From the NCBI GenBank assembly GCA_012729635.1, contig JAAYCT010000030.1, positions 1 through 64,000 of the forward strand: a stretch of DNA of 64,000 bases, given 5' to 3'. Under the pieces are notes generated by a model. That model saw only the letters and a program-made list of their open reading frames with translations. It made no database searches and had not been told where the DNA came from. A program made the translations under genes and the position numbers. Shown piece after piece: positions 16,840-25,838 of this stretch (the stretch's first letter is position 1; the number at the start of each line of letters is the position of its first letter). This DNA is from Clostridiaceae bacterium (lineage in GTDB: Bacteria > Bacillota > Clostridia > Saccharofermentanales > Saccharofermentanaceae).

Positions 16840-18813
16840 ATGGGTCTTTCTATTCATGTAGCCAAGTTCGGAAAAGACATTAATGAAGGCTCGCTTCAGA
16901 GCCCGCTTCTCACGATTCAGGCCGCCGCGAACCGCGCGATGCCCGGAGACACCGTGGTTGTTCATGAGGGGATTTATCGCGAACACGTTCGTCCCGGACG
17001 AGGCGGTACCGGTCCGGACCAACGAATCGTCTACGAAGCCGCCCCGGGGGAAAAGGTTGTGATCTCCGGCGGCGAGCCGGTCACGAACTGGGAGCGGATG
17101 GACGACTCTATGTATAAGGCCGTAATCGATAATCGGCTTTTCGGAGGATTCAACCCGTTCTCCGAGGAGGTCGGGGGCGACTGGTTTCAGACCGATCGCG
17201 TCGATCATGTCGGCGAGGTCTACATCAATGGAAAAGCGATGTTCGAGGTCGCTTCTCTTGATGCGGTTCGCCGTCCCGTCCCGTATACTCCGGCGCGCGA
17301 GCCCGAGTGGTCCGTGCATGTCTGGTATGCCGAGGTCGGCGAGGATGTAACGACGGTCTATGCCAATTTCGGGGAATTCGACCCGACGCGCGAAAACATA
17401 GAGGTCAATGCGCGGAAATATTGCTTCTTTCCTGAACGGACCGGCATCAACTACATCACGGTACGCGGCTTTTCGCTTACGATGGCGGCAACCAACTGGG
17501 CACCTCCGACCGCGATGCAGGAGGGCCTTCTGGGCCCGCACTGGAGCAAGGGCTGGATGATTGAAAACAACGAAATCAGCAACTCCAAGAACTCGGGAAT
17601 CAGCCTCGGTAAGGAGCTTTCCACCGGGCATAACGAGTGGACGCGCTTCGGCGATAAGCACGGGACTCAGTATCAGCGAGACGCGGTGTTTAAGGCTCTT
17701 CATATCGGTTGGAGCAAGGAGACGATCGGATCGCATGTCATCCGAAACAACGTGATTCACGATTGTGAGCAGACCGGTATCTGCGGACACCTCGGAGCGA
17801 TTTTCTGCGAGATTTACGACAATCACATCTACGCGATTCATACGCGGCGGATGTTCGGCGGCGCGGAGATCGGCGGAATCAAGCTACACGCGGCAATCGA
17901 CACGGTGATTCGCAATAATCACGTTCATAACTGCGATCGCGGCTTCTGGATGGACTGGCAGGCACAGGGAACGCGGATTACGCGCAACCTGATGTACGAT
18001 AACGACATTGAGGACATCTATATCGAGGTCAGTCACGGCCCGTATCTGATCGACAACAATATTCTCCTGTCGATGAAATCAATCAAGGACATGTCACACG
18101 GCGGCGCATACGTACACAATCTGTTTGGCGGTTTCCTGAGCATCGTTCCGGTGCCGGACCGCTTTACGCCCTATCATTTCCCGCACGAGACCGCTGTCTT
18201 GGGCGTTGTGCGCATTATGTGCGGCGACAATCGATTCTACAATAACATATTTCTCGGCACCCAGGATCTGAACCGGCCGAAGGAGAAGAGGATGGATCTG
18301 ACCGGCTGGTATCACGGCGGGATTATTTGGAAGGAGGACGGTACGGTGGCTAAGGGTCTTGCTTCGTACGATTCATGCCCGACGCCGGAGGAGTGGTCAG
18401 GCTGGTGCCGTTCGCTTCATGACGTGCTCGATTTTGCGGCCGCAAAGCTGCCTGTATTTGTCGGTTCGAATCTCTATTTTGGCGACGCGACGATGTACGC
18501 CAAGGGTGAAGCCGGCTCGGTGTGTGTCCCGGGAGAGAATCCGCAGGCCATCCTGAAAGAGGGGGACGACGGGGTGTTCCTGAGTCTTGACTTCGGCGGA
18601 CATCTTACGGAAGTCACAACGCAATTCATCGACTCCGCCAAGTTGGGGGAGGCCTTTGAGCCGCGCGCGCGATTCGAAAATCCGGACTCGACGGATATTG
18701 TGATTGACACGGACTTTTTCGGCGCGAAGCGAAACAAAGACCAATCTCTGCCGGGTCCTTTTTCCTCGATTGCGCAAATTCGGGAAGGAATGCCGGTCGG
18801 ACGTCTGAAATAA
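16840..18813 (+). CDS. GH120 beta-xylosidase (parallel beta-helix)
   Basis: 657 residues, no signal peptide, so intracellular. It starts HVAKFGKDINEGSLQSPLLTI with AANRAMPGDTVVVHEGIYRE, the opening of right-handed beta-helix proteins, and matches from memory the Thermoanaerobacterium saccharolyticum XylC type along its length. Examples are FGGFNPFSEEVGGDW, LLGPHWSKGWMIENN, IGSHVIRNNVIHDCEQTGI and IKLHAAIDTVIRNNHVH. The two GH120 catalytic acids correspond to Asp372 in WMDWQAQGTR and Glu396 in YIEVSHGPYL. GH120 releases xylose from xylo-oligosaccharides. ATG 16840 has GGAGG 5 nt upstream; the frame extends to 16771 without a site. It supplies xylose to XylA/XylB encoded 15 kb away. Confidence 0.88.
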   Translation: MGLSIHVAKFGKDINEGSLQSPLLTIQAAANRAMPGDTVVVHEGIYREHVRPGRGGTGPDQRIVYEAAPGEKVVISGGEPVTNWERMDDSMYKAVIDNRLFGGFNPFSEEVGGDWFQTDRVDHVGEVYINGKAMFEVASLDAVRRPVPYTPAREPEWSVHVWYAEVGEDVTTVYANFGEFDPTRENIEVNARKYCFFPERTGINYITVRGFSLTMAATNWAPPTAMQEGLLGPHWSKGWMIENNEISNSKNSGISLGKELSTGHNEWTRFGDKHGTQYQRDAVFKALHIGWSKETIGSHVIRNNVIHDCEQTGICGHLGAIFCEIYDNHIYAIHTRRMFGGAEIGGIKLHAAIDTVIRNNHVHNCDRGFWMDWQAQGTRITRNLMYDNDIEDIYIEVSHGPYLIDNNILLSMKSIKDMSHGGAYVHNLFGGFLSIVPVPDRFTPYHFPHETAVLGVVRIMCGDNRFYNNIFLGTQDLNRPKEKRMDLTGWYHGGIIWKEDGTVAKGLASYDSCPTPEEWSGWCRSLHDVLDFAAAKLPVFVGSNLYFGDATMYAKGEAGSVCVPGENPQAILKEGDDGVFLSLDFGGHLTEVTTQFIDSAKLGEAFEPRARFENPDSTDIVIDTDFFGAKRNKDQSLPGPFSSIAQIREGMPVGRLK

Positions 18814-18926
18814 AGGAGACCATTGGCGTACATGCGATACGGATCCGGAAAGAGCCGCTCCGCAGTCATTTGGCGCCCGAGTGAAAATATCACAGTTATT
18901 TCATAGTTTATTCACTGGTAAAATGA

Positions 18927-18960
18927 TATAATCAAATCCGACCGACCGGTCGGTCGGATT
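18927..18960 (+). promoter_or_regulatory. Promoter -10 and 26-bp TetR operator
   Basis: A consensus TATAAT (18927-18932) is followed at 18935-18960 by a perfect 26-bp palindrome. Its left arm is AATCCGACCGACC and its right arm the exact reverse complement. The inner part also holds tandem CCGA/TCGG units. No good -35 is seen, so activity may be weak. The TetR protein encoded at the end of the same operon is the obvious ligand. Confidence 0.85.
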
Positions 18961-19014
18961 GTACGACCCATCATTTTTTCTGATTTTTCTTAATGATACA
19001 GCGGGGAGATAAAT

Positions 19015-22000
19015 ATGTTATCCGATTTCAGTGTACGTAAACCTTATACCGTATTTGTCGGGGTTATTTTGGTCATCGTTCTGGGTGTCATTTCTTTTCT
19101 GGGTATGTCCACGGATTTACTGCCGACGATGGAACTTCCCTATGTAATCGTAATGACCACATATCCGGGAGCCAGTCCGGAAAAAGTCGAGATGACCGTA
19201 ACTCGTCCGCTGGAGACCGCGCTCGGAACTTCCGGGGGTCTGGATAACATCAGTTCCATATCCAATGAGAACGCAAGTATAATCATCATGGAGTTTGTCC
19301 AAAGTACGAATATGGACAGCGCAATGATTGAACTGTCCGGGACCATCGACCGGGTCAAAGCGTATTTCCCGGAAGAAGTCGGCGTTCCCACCTTGTTAAA
19401 AATCAGTCCGGATATGATGCCGATCGTCGTTGCCAGCGTTGATATGGAGGGCATGGGGGTTGACGAACTGTCTTTCTTTACAACCGAAACCGTTATTCCC
19501 GCTTTTGAACGGATTGACGGTGTCGCATCCGTAAGCGCGAACGGCCTGATCGAAAAGCAATATGAAATCGAACCGGATGAACAACGAATCCGGGAGTTAA
19601 ACGAGCGCGTTCGTGAGGAAGTGAATCAAAAGTTGGAGGAAAGCCGCTCTCTGTTGACGGATGCTCAGGATCAGTTGGCGGAGGGTCGCCAGACGCTCGA
19701 GGATCAGACGGCGGATCAGAGCAAGAAAATAGCGCGCGCAAGCGCCCGGTTGAGCGATGCGATTGCGAGCCTGAATGCGCTTTTGCAGGAAGAAACGATC
19801 ATTCAAACGGAAATTGCCGCATACACGGCTGAGAAGGCGGCGATTGAGGAGTACATCGGCGGTATGGCCGAACAGCTTTTCGGACCGGACTCCGGCGTGA
19901 TCGGAACGACGGACCCTTCGCAAATCGTGGCGATTATTGTCGAAATCGCATCGAATTTTCCCGAGGATCCGTCCGCGATGACGCCGGAAGAAATTGCGGA
20001 GATGCTTGGAATTACCCCCGAACAGGCGGAAATCCTTTCGGGTCTTTCAGGCGAAGAAATGTCCATGTACGCTCAATTGTTGGTCGGTGCATCCTCCCGA
20101 ATTATGGCAATCGATTCGGAACTGCAAAATCTTGCTGTTCGCGAGGCGGCGGCCGCTGCGATGAAACCACAGTTGGAAAGCGCATTGGAACAGGCAAAAG
20201 CGGGTCTGCAGGCGTTGGAGATCGGGAAGATTACCGCTGCCGTTGAACTGGCAAAAGCGTCCGTTCAGATTGAAACCGGAGAGAAAGAAATCGAAGAGGG
20301 GTTGGCCGAATTTGACAAGGCCCGTGAAGAAGCCCTGAAAAATGCCGATTTGAATAAAATCCTGTCACCGGAAATGGTGAAAACCATTCTTTCTGTCCAA
20401 AATTTTTCCATGCCGGCCGGTTATATCATGGACGGAGACGAGCGCCGACTCGTCAAAGTGGGCGACGCTTTCGGAGCATTTGATGAAATCGAAAATATGC
20501 TTCTGATTAATATTGAACCGATCGGAGATATCCGGCTTTCGGACATTGCGACACTTCGGCAAACCGACAATTCTTCCGATTTGTATTCAAAGGTGAACGG
20601 GAACGATGGTGTATTGCTGACTTTTCAAAAGCAGAGCACGTCCTCGACCGCCGAGGTTTCCGATGCGATTTCCGAGTCGATAAAAACGCTCGAAAAGGAG
20701 TATCCCGGGCTGAGAATACGACCGTTGATGAACCAAGGGGATTATATTCACATGATTACGGGCAGCGTGATCGAGGGTCTTCTGATCGGCGGACTTTTGG
20801 CGATTATCCTCCTTTTACTTTTTCTCCGTGATATTCGTCCGACCCTGGCGATTGCATTCAGTATCCCCATCAGTCTGATGTTCTCTGTGACATTGATGTA
20901 TTTTTCGAATATAACACTGAATGTCATTTCTCTTTCCGGCCTGGCATTGGGTGTCGGAATGTTGGTGGATAACAGTATCGTTGTTATCGAAAACATATAC
21001 CGGCTCCGTCATCAGGGCATGTCCGCCGCGAAGGCGGCCGTTGTCGGAGCCAAACAGGTTTCCGGAGCGATTTTTGCCTCCACACTGACCACCATATGTG
21101 TTTTCCTTCCGATTGTATTCACCGACGGACTGTCCCGACAGCTTTTTACCGACATGGGACTGACGATTGCTTTCAGTCTGACGGCGAGCCTGATTGTCGC
21201 GTTGACACTGGTCCCGGCGATGGGCTCGACGTTACTTCGATCCGTGGCGGAAAAGAAACACAACGCGTTTGACGCCGTGGTTCGGTTTTACCGAAGCCTT
21301 CTGAAAGGCGCGATTCGGAGAAAAGCACTGGTTCTCGTTCCGGTCGTTGTCTTGCTTGCGGTCAGTATTTTCGGCGTGTTTGTCATGGGAACGGCGTTCA
21401 TGCCCCCGATTGATTCTCCGCAAATGTCGATGAGCGTGAAAATGCCGGAGGGCTTCGGGCAAGAGGACAGCTATCGATTAAACGATGAAGTGATGAAGCG
21501 AGTCCTTGAAATTGAAGCGGTTGAAACGGTCGGCGTGATGAGCGGCGGGGGATCCGGAATGGCTCTTCTGGGTGGATCGTTTTCCGGATCCGGCGGAAGC
21601 TCAACCTTTTACATGCTCCTAAAGGAACAGCGTTCAATGTCCAATATCGATGTCCAACGACAGATCTATGAGCGAACCGCGGACCTTGAAGCCGAAATCA
21701 CGGTAACGGCCTCCAATATGGACATCTCCGTTTTGGGCGGAAGCGGTATCCAGGTGAACATCAAGGGATATAATCTGGATAAACTTGCTGAGATTTCCGG
21801 AGACATTGCAAACCTGCTGTCCGAGGTTAAGGGAACGAAGAACATCACGACCGATCTGGAAGGGTCGGATCGCGAGACGCGTATTCTTGTCGATAAGGAC
21901 AAAGCGATGAGAGAGGGTCTGACCGTCGCACAAATCTATGCGGAAATCAGTTCCGCGATACAAAGCCAGACACAGGCGACCATCCTTTCGGAAGGGAAAG

Positions 22001-22929
22001 ACAATTTCCCGGTGGTCATTGTGAAAAGTGCGTATGATACACCGCAGTTAAGCGATCTTCCGGATCACCGATTTTTCATCAAGGCACCGGATGGAACGCC
22101 CAAGGTAGTGCGTCTCAAGGAAGTGGCAACCATTACCGAAGCGGATTCGCTGCGCGCGATAAAAAGGGACAGTCAGTCCAGATATATGACCGTGTCCACG
22201 GAAATCGCCGACGGCTATAACATCGGATTGGTGGGGCGTGATGTGGAAGAAAAACTCGCGAACTACCCGCTTCCTTCCGGATACGGAATTGAAGTCGAGG
22301 GAGAAAACGAGATGATTCGTACTTCTCTGCGTGACCTGGTGCTTATGATCGCATTGGCGGTAGTCTTTATTTACCTGATCATGGTCGCTCAGTTCCAGGA
22401 TCTGTCCTCTCCGTTTATCGTGCTGTTTACTCTGCCCCTTGCGTTTACCGGAGGCCTTCTGCTTCTCTGGACGGCCGGGATGGAATTATCGGTCATCGCC
22501 GTGCTGGGCTTTTTGGTACTCGCCGGCGTCGTTGTCAATAACGGAATCGTATTTGTCAGTTACGTGAACCAGCTTCGTGAAGGAGGAATGGAACGTAGGG
22601 AGGCCTTGCTTGTAGCGGGTACCGCCCGGATCCGTCCCATTGTCATGACCGCGTTAACGACGATTTTGGCGATGAGCACCCTTGCGCTCGGAATCGGACA
22701 GGGTGCCGAAATCATGCAGCCGATGGCGGTCGTCGCCGTCGGAGGGTTAATGTATGCCACGCTGATGACCTTGTTCGTGGTGCCGGTCTTGTACGATGTG
22801 TTTCACAGAAAAGATATTCGTAAAATTGACGCGTACTTAGCCGAAACGTCAAAGAACGGTCAGGAAGAAAGCTTTTCGGACGCTGACGGAGTGGCAACCG
22901 GAAACGGTGAAGGCGAAAAGGAGCCATAG
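19015..22929 (+). CDS. RND efflux permease with large helical insertion
   Basis: 1304 residues; AcrB/SwrC-type pumps usually have about 1030-1070. The core is typical: TM1 (YTVFVGVILVIVLGVISFLG), ELPYVIVMTTYPGASPEKVE, ALGVGMLVDNSIVVIENIYR in TM4 with an Asp of the proton relay, GVVVNNGIVFVSYVNQLR in the second half, and a Glu/Gly-rich tail. An extra ~255 residues (about 191-448) interrupt the first extracytoplasmic porter region. They consist of two long coiled-coil-like stretches (195-285 and 355-445) around a ~60-residue middle part with TPEEIAEMLGITPEQAEILSGL. No membrane-fusion protein is adjacent. TetR follows 20 bp downstream. Start 19015 is the only sensible ATG. Confidence 0.9.
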   Translation: MLSDFSVRKPYTVFVGVILVIVLGVISFLGMSTDLLPTMELPYVIVMTTYPGASPEKVEMTVTRPLETALGTSGGLDNISSISNENASIIIMEFVQSTNMDSAMIELSGTIDRVKAYFPEEVGVPTLLKISPDMMPIVVASVDMEGMGVDELSFFTTETVIPAFERIDGVASVSANGLIEKQYEIEPDEQRIRELNERVREEVNQKLEESRSLLTDAQDQLAEGRQTLEDQTADQSKKIARASARLSDAIASLNALLQEETIIQTEIAAYTAEKAAIEEYIGGMAEQLFGPDSGVIGTTDPSQIVAIIVEIASNFPEDPSAMTPEEIAEMLGITPEQAEILSGLSGEEMSMYAQLLVGASSRIMAIDSELQNLAVREAAAAAMKPQLESALEQAKAGLQALEIGKITAAVELAKASVQIETGEKEIEEGLAEFDKAREEALKNADLNKILSPEMVKTILSVQNFSMPAGYIMDGDERRLVKVGDAFGAFDEIENMLLINIEPIGDIRLSDIATLRQTDNSSDLYSKVNGNDGVLLTFQKQSTSSTAEVSDAISESIKTLEKEYPGLRIRPLMNQGDYIHMITGSVIEGLLIGGLLAIILLLLFLRDIRPTLAIAFSIPISLMFSVTLMYFSNITLNVISLSGLALGVGMLVDNSIVVIENIYRLRHQGMSAAKAAVVGAKQVSGAIFASTLTTICVFLPIVFTDGLSRQLFTDMGLTIAFSLTASLIVALTLVPAMGSTLLRSVAEKKHNAFDAVVRFYRSLLKGAIRRKALVLVPVVVLLAVSIFGVFVMGTAFMPPIDSPQMSMSVKMPEGFGQEDSYRLNDEVMKRVLEIEAVETVGVMSGGGSGMALLGGSFSGSGGSSTFYMLLKEQRSMSNIDVQRQIYERTADLEAEITVTASNMDISVLGGSGIQVNIKGYNLDKLAEISGDIANLLSEVKGTKNITTDLEGSDRETRILVDKDKAMREGLTVAQIYAEISSAIQSQTQATILSEGKDNFPVVIVKSAYDTPQLSDLPDHRFFIKAPDGTPKVVRLKEVATITEADSLRAIKRDSQSRYMTVSTEIADGYNIGLVGRDVEEKLANYPLPSGYGIEVEGENEMIRTSLRDLVLMIALAVVFIYLIMVAQFQDLSSPFIVLFTLPLAFTGGLLLLWTAGMELSVIAVLGFLVLAGVVVNNGIVFVSYVNQLREGGMERREALLVAGTARIRPIVMTALTTILAMSTLALGIGQGAEIMQPMAVVAVGGLMYATLMTLFVVPVLYDVFHRKDIRKIDAYLAETSKNGQEESFSDADGVATGNGEGEKEP

Positions 22930-22949
22930 TCGGGGCAAAGGAGGACGGG

Positions 22950-23624
22950 ATGCTTCAGCCAAAAGAATACGCTTCGAAGGAGATTGATCTGTTCGAAGGG
23001 ATTGTTAAGCTTCTGAACGAAGGAAGAAGTGTTCATGATCTGAAAGTAGCGGATATCGCTTCGGCCGCCGGGATGGGAAAAGGGACGGCGTATGAGTATT
23101 TTTCCAGTAAAGAGGAAATCATTCGTGAGGCGATACGCTATCATATATGTCTTGAATTCGGGGCTTTTTCGAAGTTTGTATCCCAAAGCGAAGGGCTGGT
23201 TTCCATTCTCGAAAGGTCGATGGATTATATCGTTGACATGATCAACAATCGATTTTCAAGTCTTTTGGTCATGGCTCTGAGCCTGAACTTTTCGGACATT
23301 CGAAGATTGACTTGTGAGGACGGAAGCCTGATTCCCGCTATCGAACAAGGAATACGCGGACAGATGAAAATCATCCTTGACGTCGGAGTGAAAGAAAAGC
23401 TGATCAGTCCGTCCGTAACGCCCGAAGAGTGCTATCTGGTGCTCGGCGGTATTTTCTCGGCTTTTTCGAACGAGGTCCGTTTTCTTCTCGGAAAGGACAG
23501 GATGGTGTTTGACGGTCCCGGAATAATCGATCAGCGAAAAGCCGGCACGGACGAGGAAGTGAATAAAAAAATCGAGCATTTGAGAGAAACGGTTATCCGA
23601 CTGGTGTTAAAAGCGTTGGCATAG
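22950..23624 (+). CDS. TetR/AcrR-family repressor of the RND operon
   Basis: 224 residues. The N-terminal HTH is clear: LLNEGRSVHDLKVADIASAAGMGKGTAYEYFSSKEEIIREAI, with the KGTxYxYF recognition helix. The remaining ~165 residues form the helical ligand domain. It starts 20 bp after the RND gene with AAAGGAGG and is surely in its operon. The perfect palindrome ahead of the RND gene is its likely operator, giving substrate-induced, self-limiting control (inference from family behaviour). Confidence 0.92.
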   Translation: MLQPKEYASKEIDLFEGIVKLLNEGRSVHDLKVADIASAAGMGKGTAYEYFSSKEEIIREAIRYHICLEFGAFSKFVSQSEGLVSILERSMDYIVDMINNRFSSLLVMALSLNFSDIRRLTCEDGSLIPAIEQGIRGQMKIILDVGVKEKLISPSVTPEECYLVLGGIFSAFSNEVRFLLGKDRMVFDGPGIIDQRKAGTDEEVNKKIEHLRETVIRLVLKALA

Positions 23625-23766
23625 GGCGTCGAATATCGCACTTATCGCGATTTTTTCGAATCAGCCCGGTCAGCATACAATAATGTTGCGCGGTTCGGCA
23701 AATTCCGATAAAGTGACTATTGAGCGTTGATTCCGACGCCGTAAAAGAGTGAAAGGCGGACCGACG

Positions 23767-24369
23767 GTGGAGTTTTCCATTCTGTATTTTCTTCAGGACA
23801 TGAACCATCCGTTTCTCGATCCGATTATGATTGGGGTCAGCACCCTGGGCAACAGCGGAATGATTTGGATTGTGCTGACCATTTTTATGCTGTTCGTCCG
23901 AAAGTACCGTGAAAGCGCTTTTGCGATGATCATCGCGCTTCTTCTTTCGCTTTTGATTTGTAATTTGGCGCTGAAAAATATCGTTCAACGCGATCGTCCG
24001 TTTTGGATAGATCCGACGGTGATTTTAAAAATCGATGAGCCGTCCGAATTTTCATTTCCGTCCGGTCACACGTTTTCCTCGTTTGCGGCGGCCGTAACAT
24101 TGTATCTGTTCCATCGGAAAATTGGATTTGCGGCGATTGTTCTGGCGATCATGATCGCTTTTTCCCGTCTGTATCTGTTCGTTCATTTTCCGACCGATGT
24201 TTTGGCATCCGTCGTACTCGGTTCCGTAACCGCGGTCATCGCGGTCCGGACGGTGCAAAAATATATCCGCCCCGTCATTCTAAAAGCGGGATTCATCCCC
24301 GTTTCCGTCGAGGTGACCACAGAAGGAGAGAATTATGAAATCCGAAATGACGAAACTGACCGAAAATGA
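23767..24369 (+). CDS. PAP2-family membrane phosphatase
   Basis: 200 residues with about five to six helices and the three phosphatase motifs: KNIVQRDRP, PSGHT and SRLYLFVHFPTDV. Such enzymes dephosphorylate lipid phosphates, for example undecaprenyl pyrophosphate or phosphatidylglycerol phosphate, on the membrane. GTG 23767 with AGGCGGA 6 nt upstream is chosen; GTG 23749 is possible. Its 3' end overlaps the next gene by 35 nt, so the two are translationally linked. Confidence 0.88.
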   Translation: MEFSILYFLQDMNHPFLDPIMIGVSTLGNSGMIWIVLTIFMLFVRKYRESAFAMIIALLLSLLICNLALKNIVQRDRPFWIDPTVILKIDEPSEFSFPSGHTFSSFAAAVTLYLFHRKIGFAAIVLAIMIAFSRLYLFVHFPTDVLASVVLGSVTAVIAVRTVQKYIRPVILKAGFIPVSVEVTTEGENYEIRNDETDRK

Positions 24370-24724
24370 TCGGGTAGCCGAGCTTTTGGGAATCCGTCTC
24401 AAAAAGGTTGATACCGGCTATGCCCTGGCAGAGATGACGATTCGCGAGGATCATCTGAACGGAGTCGGAACCCTTCACGGCGGCGTTATCTTTTCGCTTG
24501 CGGATTATGCGTTTGCGGTCGCGGTCAATTCGGGGGGCGTACCGACACTGGCGATAAACGCCGGTATATCATTCTTCAAACCGCCTCGCGGACCGGTTGT
24601 ATCCGCGGAAGCCAAGGAGATATCCTCCGGGAGGAAAATTTGTTGTTGCGAGGTGGAAGTTCGTGACGAGGATCACACACTGGTTGCGAAGTTTTCCGGG
24701 ACCGGATATCGAAAACCTGCTTGA
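24335..24724 (+). CDS. PaaI-type hotdog thioesterase
   Basis: 129 residues with the hotdog motif LHGGVIFSLADYAFAVAVN, where the HGG...D segment holds the active site. A second core strand is INAGISFFKPPRGPVVSAEAKEI. Members hydrolyse acyl- or aryl-CoA esters. It overlaps the end of the PAP2 gene, and AGAAGGAGAG precedes the ATG. Substrate unknown. Confidence 0.9.
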   Translation: MKSEMTKLTENDRVAELLGIRLKKVDTGYALAEMTIREDHLNGVGTLHGGVIFSLADYAFAVAVNSGGVPTLAINAGISFFKPPRGPVVSAEAKEISSGRKICCCEVEVRDEDHTLVAKFSGTGYRKPA

Positions 24725-24854
24725 AGTAGCTCTGACCCCGGTGATCCTTTATGAAAATCAACGAGAAAAGCGGATGAATTGACGGTATCGGATTCTCGCA
24801 TTTTCGGATACAATCATATCGTAGGTATCGTTGTGTCCTAACCTTCTTTCGGTC

Positions 24855-24876
24855 GCTCCGGGCATTTAGCCGGAGC
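24855..24876 (+). promoter_or_regulatory. Leader hairpin before heliorhodopsin gene
   Basis: GCTCCGG (24855-24861) pairs with CCGGAGC (24870-24876) across an 8-nt loop, ending 30 nt before the heliorhodopsin ATG. No T-run follows, so it is not a terminator. The ribosome site GGAGG (24894-24898) lies outside the stem. A role in mRNA stability or protein binding is possible. TACAAT at 24809-24814 is a candidate -10 without a good -35. Confidence 0.45.
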
Positions 24877-24906
24877 TCGGAAATTCGCCAATCGGAGGAT
24901 AAGATT

Positions 24907-25692
24907 ATGAAGGAAATCACACTGCCCGGTCTTCGTCGCTTCAATATGATTATGGGTGCGCTTCATCTGATTCAGGGAATCGTAATGCTGATTCTTGCCG
25001 GAAGCGTCATTCAGAAAATTGCGGAATTTTCACCGGTCATCACACAGAATTATCTGACGTTTAACCCTGCGACGCAATCGCTCGAACCCGCTTTCCGGGA
25101 ACTGTTCTCGCTACCGTTCGGCGTGATGGTCGCATCTTTCCTTTTCATTTCGGCAATCGCACACGCATTGATATCCGTGCCCCAAAAACTCAATGAGGTC
25201 TATAATAACGATCTGACGAAACGGATCAACCGTTTCCGTTGGTTTGAGTATGCGCTGAGCTCGTCGGTTATGATTGTTCTGATCGCGACTTTGTTCGGAA
25301 TCTATGACATCGCTTCGCTGACATTGATCTTTCTTGCAAATGCAGCCATGAATCTGTTCGGACTGGTAATGGAACAGATGAATTCCGAAAGAAATACGGT
25401 ATGCTGGGGTCCGTTTGTTTGGGGTTCGATCGTGGGAATCGCCCCGTGGGTCGCCATTCTGATGTATATGTTCGGTTCCGGAAATTTCGATAAAGTACCG
25501 TGGTTCGTATGGGCGATCGTCGGCGCGTATTTTGTCGCATTTAACACCTTTCCGATCAACATGATCCTACAATACAAACGAGTCGGGAAATGGAATAACT
25601 ACCTTTACGGAGAGCGTGTATACATCGTGCTGAGCCTTGTTGCCAAAACGATTCTGGCATGGTTGGTGCTTTTCGGAGCGATGCAGCCGTAA
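24907..25692 (+). CDS. Heliorhodopsin (retinal-binding photoreceptor)
   Basis: 261 residues, seven helices, no signal peptide. It carries the heliorhodopsin hallmarks: LRRFNMIMGALHLIQGIVML in helix A, RWFEYALSSSVMIVLIA in helix C with Glu114 at the counterion position, and GERVYIVLSLVAKTILAW in helix G with Lys247 as the retinal Schiff-base lysine. Heliorhodopsins are inverted relative to type-1 rhodopsins, do not pump protons and are found in monoderm microbes. Their signalling role is still unsettled. GGAGG is 8 nt before the ATG. No retinal-synthesis gene is present in the window. A DUF1508 protein with its own promoter follows. Identification rests on motif recall, but the Glu, Lys and surrounding residues fit well. 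Confidence 0.92.
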   Translation: MKEITLPGLRRFNMIMGALHLIQGIVMLILAGSVIQKIAEFSPVITQNYLTFNPATQSLEPAFRELFSLPFGVMVASFLFISAIAHALISVPQKLNEVYNNDLTKRINRFRWFEYALSSSVMIVLIATLFGIYDIASLTLIFLANAAMNLFGLVMEQMNSERNTVCWGPFVWGSIVGIAPWVAILMYMFGSGNFDKVPWFVWAIVGAYFVAFNTFPINMILQYKRVGKWNNYLYGERVYIVLSLVAKTILAWLVLFGAMQP

Positions 25693-25778
25693 ACGGATTT
25701 TCTATCGGGCGTATAATAGTATCGGACCGATCGGAGAGATTTCCGGGTAAAAACGTGAAATTTTCCCGGAGAAGATGA

Positions 25779-25806
25779 TTGTTCTTCGGTCAAGAGGGGT
25801 TATAAT
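25779..25806 (+). promoter_or_regulatory. Promoter of DUF1508 gene
   Basis: TTGTTC (25779-25784), 16 bp, consensus TATAAT (25801-25806), 33 bp before the ATG. Just upstream, CCGGG-AAAA/TTTTCCCGG (25744-25769) forms a hairpin with no T-run that may weakly end the heliorhodopsin transcript. Confidence 0.6.
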
Positions 25807-25838
25807 ATATGTAATTGTCATCAGAAAGGAGCCAAGAA

